Below, piece after piece: positions 16,958-25,527 of a stretch of 44,132 nucleotides of DNA. The notes beneath the pieces were generated by a model that searched no databases, had not been told where the DNA came from, and saw only the letters and a list, made by a program, of their open reading frames with translations. Position 1 is the first letter of the stretch; each line of letters opens with the position of its first letter. This stretch comes from Ligilactobacillus sp900765635 (GTDB lineage Bacteria; Bacillota; Bacilli; Lactobacillales; Lactobacillaceae). The stretch is from contig NZ_CASCJC010000002.1 of assembly GCF_949152225.1 (NCBI RefSeq), positions 1 to 44,132 of the forward strand, in the 5' to 3' direction. The position numbers and the translations under genes are program-made.

Positions 16958-18391
16958 ATGACACAAGATACACGCAAGTTTCCAGAAAACTTCTTATGGG
17001 GCGGTGCAGTAGCTGCCCATCAGCTCGAAGGTGGATATCGTGAAGGGGGTAAAGGTTTAAGTACTGCTGATTTATCAACCTTAGGTAGTAAGGATCATCC
17101 ACGTGAAAATACAGCAACCATTGAAGAAGGCAAATACTATCCTAATCATCAAGGAATCGATTTTTACCATCGTTATCCTGAAGATATCAAACTTTTTGCC
17201 GAAATGGGCTTTAAGTGTTTTAGAACATCGATTGCATGGACACGAATTTTTCCAAATGGTGATGAAAAAACACCTAATGAAGAAGGTTTGAAGTTTTATG
17301 ATGATATGTTTGATGAATGCTTGAAATACGGTATTCAACCTGTTATTACCTTATCACATTTTGAAATGCCATATCACTTAGTAACGGAATATGGTGGTTG
17401 GCGTGATCGCCGTTTGATTGATTTCTTCTTGAATTTTGCTGAAGTTTGCTTCAAGCGTTACCATAAAAAAGTTAAATATTGGATGACTTTCAATGAAATC
17501 AATAACCAAACAAATTTTGAAAGTGCAGGAGCTGTTTATAGCGATTCTGGTTTAGTTTTTGGGCCGGATGATAATAAGGAACAATTGATGTATCAAGCAG
17601 CTCATTATGAATTGGTCGCTAGTGCTAAGGCCGTGGCTTTAGGTCATCAAATTGATCCTAGTTTACAAATTGGGAGCATGATTGCGATGTGTCCAATTTA
17701 TCCAATTTCTTCTAAACCTGAAGATATTTTATTTGCGCAACGTGCAATGCAAACCAGATATTGGTTCTCAGACGTCCATTGTAATGGTTTTTATCCGAAA
17801 TGGTTACTCAATCATTTTGAGACACAAGGTTTTGAGATGGATATTACCCCAGCTGATTTAGCGGCCTTAAAAGAAGGTACCGTTGATTATATTGGATTTA
17901 GTTACTATATGTCATTTGCTGTTAAATACAAAGGCAATCTATTATACAATGAAAATCAAGATTTAGTGGCTAATCCATATGTCAAGGCTAGTGATTGGGG
18001 TTGGCAAGTTGATCCAGTTGGCTTACGCTATGCATTAAACTGGTTTACAGATCGTTATCATTTACCATTATTCATTGTGGAAAATGGCTTAGGAGCTATC
18101 GACCAACTTGGAGAAAACAATGAAATTCATGATGATTATCGTATCAAGTATTTACGCGAACATTTAGAACAAGTTAAGAAAGCTATTTTAGATGATGGTG
18201 TTGACTTGTTAGGTTATACCCCATGGGGATGTATTGATTTAATTGCAGCAAGCACGGGACAAATGTGTAAACGTTACGGATTTATTTATGTTGACCAAGA
18301 CGATTATGGGCAAGGGAGTCTAAAACGTTATAAGAAAGATTCTTTCTATTGGTATCAAAATGTTATCGCAACTAATGGTGCTCAACTTTAA
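16958..18391 (+). CDS. GH1 6-phospho-beta-glucosidase (second copy)
   Basis: 477 residues. Acid/base Glu180 is in TFNEIN, nucleophile Glu375 in FIVENGLGA, and the phosphate-binding region SLKRYKKDSFYWY lies near the C-terminus. It differs enough from the 454-residue GH1 at 11887 (longer N-terminal loop region of about 20 residues) that the two are distinct paralogues, not a recent duplication. It cleaves the phosphorylated glucoside delivered by the preceding EIIC. GGAGGAAG lies 6-7 bases before the ATG. Confidence 0.94.
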   Translation: MTQDTRKFPENFLWGGAVAAHQLEGGYREGGKGLSTADLSTLGSKDHPRENTATIEEGKYYPNHQGIDFYHRYPEDIKLFAEMGFKCFRTSIAWTRIFPNGDEKTPNEEGLKFYDDMFDECLKYGIQPVITLSHFEMPYHLVTEYGGWRDRRLIDFFLNFAEVCFKRYHKKVKYWMTFNEINNQTNFESAGAVYSDSGLVFGPDDNKEQLMYQAAHYELVASAKAVALGHQIDPSLQIGSMIAMCPIYPISSKPEDILFAQRAMQTRYWFSDVHCNGFYPKWLLNHFETQGFEMDITPADLAALKEGTVDYIGFSYYMSFAVKYKGNLLYNENQDLVANPYVKASDWGWQVDPVGLRYALNWFTDRYHLPLFIVENGLGAIDQLGENNEIHDDYRIKYLREHLEQVKKAILDDGVDLLGYTPWGCIDLIAASTGQMCKRYGFIYVDQDDYGQGSLKRYKKDSFYWYQNVIATNGAQL

Positions 18392-18402
18392 TAAAACAAT
18401 GA

Positions 18403-18437
18403 AAAACAGCTTATCTTAGAGATTAGCTGTTTTTTTG
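18403..18437 (+). terminator. Terminator after the second GH1 gene
   Basis: AAAACAGCTTATC (18403-18415) pairs with GATTAGCTGTTTT (18421-18433) with one mismatch, followed by a T run to 18436. Confidence 0.87.
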
Positions 18438-18500
18438 GTATATATCAAGACTTATTAACTTATGATATAGTTATAACAAGATAAAGATGGAGGAGATGGT

Positions 18501-19535
18501 ATGATGAAAAATCAAAAATTAGTGCTTGGCTATATAGGCAACGGGAAAAGTTGTAATCGATACCATTTACCGTTTGTTTTGCAACGCCCAGCCACATTTG
18601 AAGTAAAGACGATCTATGCACGACATATTAATCATGATGTTTGGGCACAAATACCTGGGATAGAGTATACGACTGATTTAGAACAGTTATTAAACGATCC
18701 TGCCATCGACCTGATCGTGATTACGACCCCGCATCAAGTTCATTATCAATATGCCAAGATGGTGCTAGAACATGGCAAACACTGTCTAGTTGAAAAACCA
18801 TTCACACAAACTGCTAAAGAAGCTAAGGAACTTTTTAATTTGGCCAAACAAAAAGGCTTGGTCTTGAGCGCTTATCAAAATCGACGCTATGACAGTGACT
18901 TTTTAACTGTTCAAAAGGTTATCGAAAGTCAAAAATTAGGAGATTTATTAGAAATTGAGATGCATTTTGATTACTATCGTCCAGAAATTCCCGAGGCTGC
19001 CCATGAATTCAATCCGGATGCTTCGTATCTTTATGGGCATGGCTGTCATACCTTAGATCAAGTTATCAGTTATTTTGGTAAGCCCGAGCGGATTAATTAT
19101 GATGTACGTCAACTATTAGGCCAAGGGAAGATGAATGATTATTTTGATCTTGATTTATATTATGGCGCCTTGAAGATTTCTGTTAAATCTAGCTATTTTA
19201 GAATCAAAGCACGACCAAGTTTTGTGGTTTATGGCAAAAAAGGAATGTTTATTAAAGAGTATAAAGATCGTCAAGAAGAGCATTTAAAACTTTTTTATAT
19301 GCCAAATAATCCTGACTTTGGTATGGATCTACCCCAACATTATGGAACGCTAACTTATTATGATCAGCAAGGAAATTATCATGAAGAAAAGGTTGTTTCA
19401 CAACGTGGCGATTATGGCTTGTTTTATGATGATTTATATCAAACGATTGTCAATGACAAACCACAAGTTGTAGCTCCATGGCAAACAATTTTACAAATGG
19501 AAATCTTAGAAAATGGAATCAAAGACTTACATTAG
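18501..19535 (+). CDS. Gfo/Idh/MocA-family NAD(P)-dependent oxidoreductase
   Basis: 344 residues. An N-terminal Rossmann fold (GYIGNGKSCNRYHLPF, variant of GxGxxG) is followed by ITTPHQVHYQYAKMVLEHGKHCLVEKPFT, which contains the diagnostic EKP, and by AYQNRRYDSDF. The C-terminal half is the alpha/beta substrate domain. Such enzymes oxidise or reduce sugars, inositols or keto-glycosides. GGAGGAG (18489-18495) could serve ATG 18501 or the adjacent ATG 18504; the latter has better spacing. It precedes a GntR gene by 12 bases and may form an operon with it. Confidence 0.9.
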   Translation: MMKNQKLVLGYIGNGKSCNRYHLPFVLQRPATFEVKTIYARHINHDVWAQIPGIEYTTDLEQLLNDPAIDLIVITTPHQVHYQYAKMVLEHGKHCLVEKPFTQTAKEAKELFNLAKQKGLVLSAYQNRRYDSDFLTVQKVIESQKLGDLLEIEMHFDYYRPEIPEAAHEFNPDASYLYGHGCHTLDQVISYFGKPERINYDVRQLLGQGKMNDYFDLDLYYGALKISVKSSYFRIKARPSFVVYGKKGMFIKEYKDRQEEHLKLFYMPNNPDFGMDLPQHYGTLTYYDQQGNYHEEKVVSQRGDYGLFYDDLYQTIVNDKPQVVAPWQTILQMEILENGIKDLH

Positions 19536-19547
19536 GAGGTAGATGCG

Positions 19548-20258
19548 ATGCCCAAAAAACAACCGATTTTTTTAGAAATCGCAGATAAATTGCAACAGCG
19601 AGTAGCTGATAATGTTTACGTCCACTCACAAAAGTTACCTTCTGAATATGAATTAGCCAATGATTTTGGAGTAAGTCGTTTAACGGTTAGAAAAGCCATC
19701 GAACATTTGGTTAAGCAAAATGTCTTGGTTAAGCGCAAGGGATATGGAACTTATGTGATGCAAGATTCCAAGATTCAAAGTGGCAAAGGCGGACTGTTAA
19801 GCTTTTCAGAAACAGCAAAACTTTATAATAAAACTTCACAAACTGAATTATTAAAGTTTGAAAAGTTAGTTTATGATGAACAACTTTGGAGTCTATTACA
19901 AGCTGATAAAGATGAAGTCGTTTGGCGAATTGTCAGATTGCGTAAATTTGACCAAGACCCGATGACCGTTGAAAATATCTGTATTCGTGCCCGTTACTTA
20001 GGCGAGGTGACGCCCCAAGATTTGGTCGGTTCGCTCTTTAAATTGATCGAGCGACAAAGTGACATTGCTTATTCACATCAAGAAGTACAAGCAGCCGTTG
20101 TCGATCAAAAATTAGCTACTAACTTGCAAGTACCTGTAGGCGAGGCGATTCTAGTGGTTAAATCGATGACATACGCCGCCAATGGAACACCGTTATTCTA
20201 TGATGTTTCGCATTATCGAGCTGATAAGTATACTTTTAAAGTAACACTTCAAAGATAA
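19548..20258 (+). CDS. GntR-family regulator (HutC subfamily, UTRA), probable regulator of the 20492-27125 operon
   Basis: 236 residues. Winged helix: FLEIADKLQQRVADN, KLPSEYELANDFGVSRLTVRKAIEHLVKQNVL and wing RKGYGTYV (about residues 8-68). The UTRA domain (about 90-230) contains the RIVRLRKFDQDPMTVENICI strand typical of the fold. HutC-type repressors often bind GTMTAKAC boxes. Two such GTATATAC boxes lie 9 bases after this gene, over the promoter of the next operon. That is good positional evidence for autoregulation-independent control of the downstream genes. Confidence 0.9.
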   Translation: MPKKQPIFLEIADKLQQRVADNVYVHSQKLPSEYELANDFGVSRLTVRKAIEHLVKQNVLVKRKGYGTYVMQDSKIQSGKGGLLSFSETAKLYNKTSQTELLKFEKLVYDEQLWSLLQADKDEVVWRIVRLRKFDQDPMTVENICIRARYLGEVTPQDLVGSLFKLIERQSDIAYSHQEVQAAVVDQKLATNLQVPVGEAILVVKSMTYAANGTPLFYDVSHYRADKYTFKVTLQR

Positions 20259-20267
20259 TAAAAAACA

Positions 20268-20319
20268 GGTATATACAAAACAGTATATACCATGTATAAT
20301 GTCTATGTAAGCGGTTGAT
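20268..20319 (+). promoter_or_regulatory. Promoter with double GTATATAC operator for the RDD-PTS-asparaginase operon
   Basis: GGTATATAC (20268-20276), AAAACA, GTATATACC (20283-20291) form a clear inverted repeat. TATACA (20272-20277), 17 bases, TATAAT (20295-20300) gives a promoter whose -35 and spacer are covered by the operator, so a bound GntR dimer would block polymerase. TGTAAGCGGTTGAT (20306-20319) just after the -10 resembles a cre box with three mismatches. The same operator recurs at 27147-27169. Confidence 0.8.
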
Positions 20320-20491
20320 TTTATTTAATGATAGTTGCAAGAAGATTAAAAAACATTGAAAATAACCGATATAAATGCTAATCTTAAGTTATTGTTATTT
20401 AAGAAGAATCGTTGATTTTTAAATGTTTATCAAAATTGATGGTATCTAATCTTCTTCTAATTTTTGGATTAACGTGAAAGGATGACACGCA
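20301..20491 (+). other. Long untranslated leader with distant complementary arms
   Basis: About 190 bases lie between the -10 and the RDD start. AAGAAGATTA (20339-20348) can pair with TAATCTTCTT (20447-20456), followed by CTAATTTTT, and a smaller CTTAAG...TTTAAG pair lies between. This suggests a structured or attenuated leader. A 17-codon frame starting ATG 20329 has no clear ribosome site. I recognise no known riboswitch. Confidence 0.45.
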
Positions 20492-21067
20492 GTGAGCACT
20501 AAAGTAGAGGCAAAAACGAAGCAACAAGAACCAAGTCTTGGTCGCCGTTTTGCGGGCTATGTGGTCGATTGGTATGTAGGCGGGTTGTGTACCTCTTTAC
20601 CGATTGCCTTGGTTTCGCAAAAACTTTATCGAACAATGCTTGAACAAAACTTACTGAAGTTTCCCACCCCATTTGGGTTGCTTGCCGGGAGTTTAGCGTT
20701 GCTTTTTGCTGTTTTTTATTTTGTGATTGTGCCGACTTACATTTATCCCGGGCAAACCTTAGGTAAGAGATTGTGTAAGATAGCCATTGTTAAAGACAAC
20801 GGAACTAAGGTAGGACTAAAAGATTTGCTCTTAAGACAAATCGTAGGAATTTTTATCATCGAGGGCTCTATCGTGACGGCAAGTGCCATTTGGCATCAAT
20901 TAGCAGAGTTGTTGACAGGAGTGAAGTTGGTAACTCCGTTGATGTATGTGGGAATGGTGGTTAGCATCATTAGTGCGTTGCTCGTAGCCTTTGGCAAACG
21001 GCATAAAGCAATTCATGATTATGTGGCACAAACAAAAGTAGTTATGGTTTCACGTGAAACAAATTAG
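20492..21067 (+). CDS. RDD-family membrane protein
   Basis: 191 residues. The N-terminal cytosolic stretch ends in PSLGRRFAGYVVDWYVGG, where Arg and Asp of the RDD motif are recognisable (RRF...VD). Four hydrophobic segments follow with YPGQTLGKRLCKIAIVKDNG in the middle, a standard RDD feature. Start is GTG 20492 with AAAGGA upstream. Function of RDD proteins is mostly unknown; some act in ion exchange. As first gene of the operon it may be a transport accessory, which is inference. Its last codons contain a parS-like site. Confidence 0.85.
   Translation: MSTKVEAKTKQQEPSLGRRFAGYVVDWYVGGLCTSLPIALVSQKLYRTMLEQNLLKFPTPFGLLAGSLALLFAVFYFVIVPTYIYPGQTLGKRLCKIAIVKDNGTKVGLKDLLLRQIVGIFIIEGSIVTASAIWHQLAELLTGVKLVTPLMYVGMVVSIISALLVAFGKRHKAIHDYVAQTKVVMVSRETN
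21046..21061. other. parS-like 16-bp site (15/16) inside the RDD gene end
   Basis: GGTTTCACGTGAAACA differs from the parS consensus TGTTNCACGTGAAACA only in the first base; the inner 14 bases GTTTCACGTGAAAC are a perfect palindrome. Genuine parS sites commonly lie inside coding ends. With 11007-11022 it makes two near-matches within 10 kb. Confidence 0.58.
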
Positions 21068-21104
21068 CTAAAAAATAACAATAATTTTTTTAGGAGGAAT
21101 AATT

Positions 21105-21428
21105 ATGAAAAAGATTTATTTATTCTGTAGTGCAGGTATGTCTACAAGTATGTTGGCTAACAAGATGCAAGAGGTGGCAAATGCACATAATTTGCCAATC
21201 GAAGTAAAGGCTTTTGCTCATAATAAAATCGGAGAAATTATTAAAACTTTAAACCCAGATTGTATCTTATTGGGACCACAAGTTAATTATATGTATGAAG
21301 AAACTGTTAAGGAATATGGTGAATTAGGAATTCCTATTGCAGTGATTGATCAAGCAGCATACGGTATGATGGATGGTGAAAAAGTCTTAAAGACTGCTAT
21401 TAAGTTAATTAAAGAAAATAAAAAATAA
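21105..21428 (+). CDS. PTS lactose/cellobiose-class EIIB
   Basis: 107 residues with the phosphoryl-accepting Cys8 in LFCSAGMSTSM and the later LGPQVNYMYEE segment typical of cellobiose EIIB. It takes phosphate from an EIIA (not in the window) and passes it to the sugar bound by EIIC. TTAGGAGGA lies 7-8 bases before the ATG. The EIIC gene follows after 20 bases. Confidence 0.95.
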   Translation: MKKIYLFCSAGMSTSMLANKMQEVANAHNLPIEVKAFAHNKIGEIIKTLNPDCILLGPQVNYMYEETVKEYGELGIPIAVIDQAAYGMMDGEKVLKTAIKLIKENKK

Positions 21429-21448
21429 TTGGAGGAGGTTTTTTAGAT

Positions 21449-22816
21449 ATGATGAAGAAGCTAGAAAAAATCTTGATGCCACTGGCCGAGGCCATTGGTC
21501 GTAACAAGTACTTGGTTTCAGTTCGTGACGGTTTTTTAGTCTCGACACCACTTTTAATTGCAGGTTCGATTTTCTTGTTAATTGCTAACTTTCCAATTCC
21601 TGGATGGACAGAAATTTTAGAAAAGATTGTGATTAACTCAGCTACTGGTGAAACATTAGCATCATTTATCAGCAAGCCATCTAGTGCAACATTTGATATT
21701 ATGGCTATTTTTGCAGTTATGGGTATTGCTTATTCTTTTGCACGTCAGATGAAGACTGATAAGATTTTTGGTGCTGCTGTTGCTTTGATGTCATGGTTCT
21801 TAATTATGCCTTATAGTGTAACAGGAACTGTTGAAGTTGGTAAAAAGACAGTAGATGCAACTTTAGCTGGTATTCCATTAGGTTGGGTTGGTGCTAAAGG
21901 TATTTTTGTTGGTATTATCGTAGCTTTTGTTTCTGTCCATATCTATGCATGGGTTGAAAAGAAAGGTTGGGTTATTAAAATGCCTAATGGTGTACCACCA
22001 ACCGTTGTGCAATCCTTTGCAGCTTTAATTCCTGCAACGGTTGTTATGGGCTTTTTCTTTTTACTTAACTTGATTTTTGGTTACTTCCAAACAAATGTGT
22101 TCCAAATTATCTTTGAATTCTTGCAAACACCATTACTTAACTTAGGGGATACCTTAGGTGCTATGGTTATTGCTTATATCTTCTTACATTTGTTCTGGTT
22201 CTTTGGTATCAATGGTGGCTCTGTTGTAGGTGCCGTGTTTAATCCGATTTTGCAAACATTGGCAATTGAAAACTTAAACTACTTTAAGACCGGAGAAGGT
22301 CAAGGACACATTATTTGTCAACAATTCCAAGATTTATTTGCAACATTTGGTGGTGCAGGTTCAACGCTATCTTTGATTATTGCGATGTTATTCTTCTGTA
22401 AATCAAAACGTATTACTGAATTGGGTAAACTTGCTTTAGTACCGGGAATCTTTAATATTAACGAACCAATCATTTTTGGGTTGCCAATCGTGTTGAACCC
22501 AACGATGTTGATTCCATTTATTCTTGTTCCTACTTTAAACATTGTAATTTCTTATATTGCGATGAGCATTCATCTAGTTCCAATTTGTAATGGTATTCAG
22601 ATTCCATGGACGACGCCGTTGATTATTTCTGGTTTCTTTGCAACTAACTGGGTTGGTGCAATTTTACAAGGTTTATTATTGATTTTGGGTGTCTTTGTTT
22701 ATATGCCATTTATTAAAATCATGGATAAGCAATATTTAGAAGATGAAGCAAAAGCTAATGAAGCTAATGACGATGATGATATTTCATTAGATGATATTTC
22801 GTTTGATGATCTTTAA
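21449..22816 (+). CDS. PTS lactose/cellobiose-class EIIC
   Basis: 455 residues. Hallmarks: NKYLVSVRDGFLVSTPLLIAGS at the N-terminus, KMPNGVPPTVVQSFAAL, the GINGGS loop, FNINEPIIFGLPIVLNP and IPWTTPLIISG. The C-terminus is an unusual acidic tail rich in Asp and Glu (about the last 25 residues, with ISLDD and ISFDD repeats). It forms the channel for a beta-linked glycoside or glycoconjugate. Given the aspartylglucosaminidase homologue downstream, GlcNAc-Asn or a related conjugate is a candidate substrate; that is inference. Confidence 0.94.
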   Translation: MMKKLEKILMPLAEAIGRNKYLVSVRDGFLVSTPLLIAGSIFLLIANFPIPGWTEILEKIVINSATGETLASFISKPSSATFDIMAIFAVMGIAYSFARQMKTDKIFGAAVALMSWFLIMPYSVTGTVEVGKKTVDATLAGIPLGWVGAKGIFVGIIVAFVSVHIYAWVEKKGWVIKMPNGVPPTVVQSFAALIPATVVMGFFFLLNLIFGYFQTNVFQIIFEFLQTPLLNLGDTLGAMVIAYIFLHLFWFFGINGGSVVGAVFNPILQTLAIENLNYFKTGEGQGHIICQQFQDLFATFGGAGSTLSLIIAMLFFCKSKRITELGKLALVPGIFNINEPIIFGLPIVLNPTMLIPFILVPTLNIVISYIAMSIHLVPICNGIQIPWTTPLIISGFFATNWVGAILQGLLLILGVFVYMPFIKIMDKQYLEDEAKANEANDDDDISLDDISFDDL

Positions 22817-22839
22817 AATTTTACTAGGGGGCATTTAAA

Positions 22840-23364
22840 ATGCTTAAGGTTATTATGATTTATGATCAAATTCAAGCTGGAGCAGGAATTAAAGACGATC
22901 ATATGATTCCGTTAGCCGCTAAAAAAGATGCGGTAGGACCAGCGATTATGATGGAGCCATATCTCAAAAAAATTGACGCTAAAGTTGTGGCTTGTTTATA
23001 TTGTGGTGATGGTTTTTATGAAGCTAATCCAGATGAAGTGAGCCGTAAATTATGCGCGATGATCAATAAACTAAAACCTGACGTAGTAATGTGTGGACCA
23101 GCTTTTGATTACCAAAACTATGGCAAGATGGCTGCGCGTGTAGCTTATGACATTAACCAAACAACTTCGGTTCCTGCATTAGCTGCTATGGCAGTTGAAA
23201 ATGAAGAGACAATTGCTGCATATAAGGATAAAGTTCATATTGTTAAGACACCTAAAAAAGGTGGTATTGGATTGAATGAATCTTTAGAAAATATGTGTAA
23301 TCTTGCTAAGGCATTAGTTGACGGTGCAGACGTAACGTCATTGACAAATGAATATTGTTTTTAA
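22840..23364 (+). CDS. Stand-alone GrdB/GrdE-like N-terminal domain protein
   Basis: 174 residues resembling the first domain of glycine/sarcosine/betaine reductase component B: the KDAVGPAIMMEPYL region, LYCGDGFYEANPDEV, the MCGPAFDYQNYGKMAARVAYDI segment and a VKTPKKGGIGLNESLENM end. The reductase's later selenocysteine/cysteine redox domain is absent, so it cannot be a normal reductase subunit. Cysteines at CLYCGD and VVMCGPAF remain. An AGGGGG site precedes the ATG. It sits between PTS genes and an Ntn hydrolase, so a role in metabolising the imported conjugate, or as a small-molecule-binding protein, is possible. Function unknown. Confidence 0.72.
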   Translation: MLKVIMIYDQIQAGAGIKDDHMIPLAAKKDAVGPAIMMEPYLKKIDAKVVACLYCGDGFYEANPDEVSRKLCAMINKLKPDVVMCGPAFDYQNYGKMAARVAYDINQTTSVPALAAMAVENEETIAAYKDKVHIVKTPKKGGIGLNESLENMCNLAKALVDGADVTSLTNEYCF

Positions 23365-23377
23365 ATAAAATAACTTG

Positions 23378-23407
23378 AAGGATGTGTTTTTAACGCATCC
23401 TTTTATT
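23378..23407 (+). terminator. Intra-operon hairpin, probable partial terminator
   Basis: AAGGATGTGTT (23378-23388) pairs with AACGCATCCTT (23392-23402) with one wobble pair and a 3-base loop, followed by TTATT. It lies between the GrdE-like gene and the asparaginase gene, so it may lower expression of the enzymes relative to the PTS. Confidence 0.75.
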
Positions 23408-23424
23408 ACAGGAGGAAAAATTTT

Positions 23425-24381
23425 ATGTGGGGTATCATTGCAACATGGCGTATGGCCTATGAAGGAATCGAAAAAGCAGCACATATGTTAGCTGATAATC
23501 AAAATGCAGGTGATGCAATCGAAACAGCGGTTAAAGCAGTTGAAGATTTTCCATTCTATAAATCAGTTGGATATGGTGGCTTACCGAATGAAGAGATGCA
23601 AGTTGAATTAGATGCAGCTTACATGGATGGTGATACATTAGATATTGGAGCAGTAGCGGCTATCAAAGATTTTGCTAATCCAATTTCGATTGCGCGTCGT
23701 TTATCGCAAGAAAAAGTCAATAATTTGTTAGTCGGTGAAGGTGCAGAAAAGTTTGCACATAAAGAAGGCTTTGAACGTAAAAATATGTTAACTGATCGTG
23801 CTAAGATTCATTACAAGAATCGTGTTAAAGAAACACAACAGTTAGAAATCAAACCATATTCAGGACATGATACGGTGGGTATGATTTGTTTAGATCAAGC
23901 TGGAAAAATGACAGCTGCAACTTCGACAAGTGGTCTATTCATGAAAAAAGCAGGGCGCGTTGGCGATTCGCCTATTTCAGGTTCTGGCTTTTATGTTGAT
24001 AGTGAAGTCGGAGGGGCTAGTGCTACTGGTTTAGGTGAAGATGTGATGAAAGGCTGTGTTTCATATGAAATTGTTCGTTTGATGAAAGAAGGTCTACATC
24101 CACAAGAAGCTTGTGAGCGCGCAGTTAATATGTTTGATCTTGAATTGAAAAAACGCCGTGGTAAAGCAGGTGATATGTCTTTAGTAGCGATGAATAACAA
24201 AGGACAATGGGGAGTTGCTACTAATATTGAAGGCTTTTCGTTTGCAGTAGCAACAGCTAATGAAGAACCGATTGTTTATTTGACAAAAAATGTCGCTGGC
24301 AAATGCATCCATGAACCAGCAACTCAAGAATGGTTAGATGAATATATGGCAACAAGAACAGCACCATTAGAGGAAAAATAA
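23425..24381 (+). CDS. Aspartylglucosaminidase/isoaspartyl peptidase-type Ntn hydrolase
   Basis: 318 residues. The precursor should self-cleave between Asp149 and Thr150 in GHDTVGM, making Thr150 the new N-terminal nucleophile. TSTSG (166-170), Arg178 and Asp181 in GRVGDSP and the later GLGEDVM fit substrate-binding loops of N4-(beta-N-acetylglucosaminyl)-L-asparaginase. The alpha part also follows that subgroup: ATW near residue 6-8, SVGYGGLPNE (47-56), LDAAYMDG, DIGAV. No signal peptide, so it is cytosolic and matches PTS import. It would split a glycosyl- or acyl-asparagine to aspartate plus an amine. Isoaspartyl dipeptidase or plain asparaginase activity are alternatives. AGGAGG precedes the ATG. 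Confidence 0.9.
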   Translation: MWGIIATWRMAYEGIEKAAHMLADNQNAGDAIETAVKAVEDFPFYKSVGYGGLPNEEMQVELDAAYMDGDTLDIGAVAAIKDFANPISIARRLSQEKVNNLLVGEGAEKFAHKEGFERKNMLTDRAKIHYKNRVKETQQLEIKPYSGHDTVGMICLDQAGKMTAATSTSGLFMKKAGRVGDSPISGSGFYVDSEVGGASATGLGEDVMKGCVSYEIVRLMKEGLHPQEACERAVNMFDLELKKRRGKAGDMSLVAMNNKGQWGVATNIEGFSFAVATANEEPIVYLTKNVAGKCIHEPATQEWLDEYMATRTAPLEEK

Positions 24382-24382
24382 T

Positions 24383-25501
24383 ATGGAAAAAATCGAAAAT
24401 GAAATTTTAAGCAAGGTCGATGAGATCAGCCAACAAATGATCGCAAGTATTCAAGATATCGTTAAGATTAAAAGCGTACGAGAAGAAAGTTTACCTGATG
24501 CACCTTTTGGTAAAGGGCCCAAGCAAGCATTGGATGCCGTTTTAGCCTTGGCTAATGAATTAGGTTTTACGACAACAAATGTTGATAATTATGCAGGTTT
24601 TGCAAGTTATGGTGAAATCAATGATGAAGATTATGTCGGTATCATGGGACATTTGGATGTAGTACCAGAAGGAACCGGTTGGAAACATGCACCATATAGT
24701 GGTTATATTGAAGATGATGTTATTTATAGTCGAGGCGTCTTAGATAACAAAGGACCAATTCTTTCATGCTTGTTTGCTTTATATGCGTTAAAACAACTTG
24801 GTATTAAGCTCAAACATGAAGTACGGATTATTTTTGGATGTAATGAAGAAACGGGTTTTGCTGATGTCAAATATTATTTAAGTAAGCATAAACCACCAAA
24901 AATGGGCTTTACACCAGATTGTAAGTATCCAGTTGTTTATGGTGAGCGTGGTCGTGCGGTTGTTAAAATCAGTAATAAAACAGCTAATTTACAAGCATTT
25001 TTCAACTTGGTTAATACTTATATTCTAAATGCTAAAAATAACGGCGAGCGTTTAGGCATTGATTTTACTGATGAAGAATTTGGATTATTAGAGGTTAGGA
25101 ACTATCAATTACTAAACGATAATAAACCAGCTGTCCAATTTAGTGTCAGTTATCCAGCTAGTTGTACACCACAACAAATCATTGAAAACATTCAAAATGC
25201 AGTTGGATGTGATTATTGTGTTGAACTAATTGATAACTATAATCCAGTCAAGTTTGAAAAAGATTGTTTCTTAGTGAAAACTTTGGTTGATACGTATGAA
25301 AAAGTCACGGGTAATGATGGAACGCCTGTAACAACGACTGGTGGAACTTATGCCAAAATGATGCCAAATATTGTACCGTTTGGACCATCGTTCCCGGGAC
25401 AAAAAGGAATTGGTCATCAGCCAAACGAATGGATGACAGTTCCTGATTTGATTACTAACGCTAAAATTTATGCGTTGAGTATTTACCAATTAGCAAAATA
25501 A
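24383..25501 (+). CDS. M20-family metallodipeptidase (PepV/Sapep-like, short)
   Basis: 372 residues. Zinc ligands are visible: His in MGHLDVVPEG, Asp in GVLDNKGP, Glu-Glu in GCNEETG, Asp in FTPD and the C-terminal His in IGHQPNEW. PepV-type dipeptidases are about 470 residues, so roughly 100 residues of the lid domain are missing between YGERGRAVV and the C-terminal catalytic part. It starts 2 bases after the asparaginase gene stop, so the two are tightly coupled. It probably cleaves a dipeptide or acyl-amino acid released in the same pathway. Confidence 0.9.
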   Translation: MEKIENEILSKVDEISQQMIASIQDIVKIKSVREESLPDAPFGKGPKQALDAVLALANELGFTTTNVDNYAGFASYGEINDEDYVGIMGHLDVVPEGTGWKHAPYSGYIEDDVIYSRGVLDNKGPILSCLFALYALKQLGIKLKHEVRIIFGCNEETGFADVKYYLSKHKPPKMGFTPDCKYPVVYGERGRAVVKISNKTANLQAFFNLVNTYILNAKNNGERLGIDFTDEEFGLLEVRNYQLLNDNKPAVQFSVSYPASCTPQQIIENIQNAVGCDYCVELIDNYNPVKFEKDCFLVKTLVDTYEKVTGNDGTPVTTTGGTYAKMMPNIVPFGPSFPGQKGIGHQPNEWMTVPDLITNAKIYALSIYQLAK

Positions 25502-25527
25502 AAAGGTAGTAAAAGAAGGAATTTAAA

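Noticed and set aside
20301..20491. BglG/LicT-type antiterminator (RAT) target before the PTS operon
   Set aside because: No BglG-family gene in the window and no convincing RAT-terminator overlap; GntR control explains the region better.
22840..23364. Selenoprotein reading of the GrdE-like gene
   Set aside because: No in-frame TGA in the gene and the Sec-bearing domain is absent.
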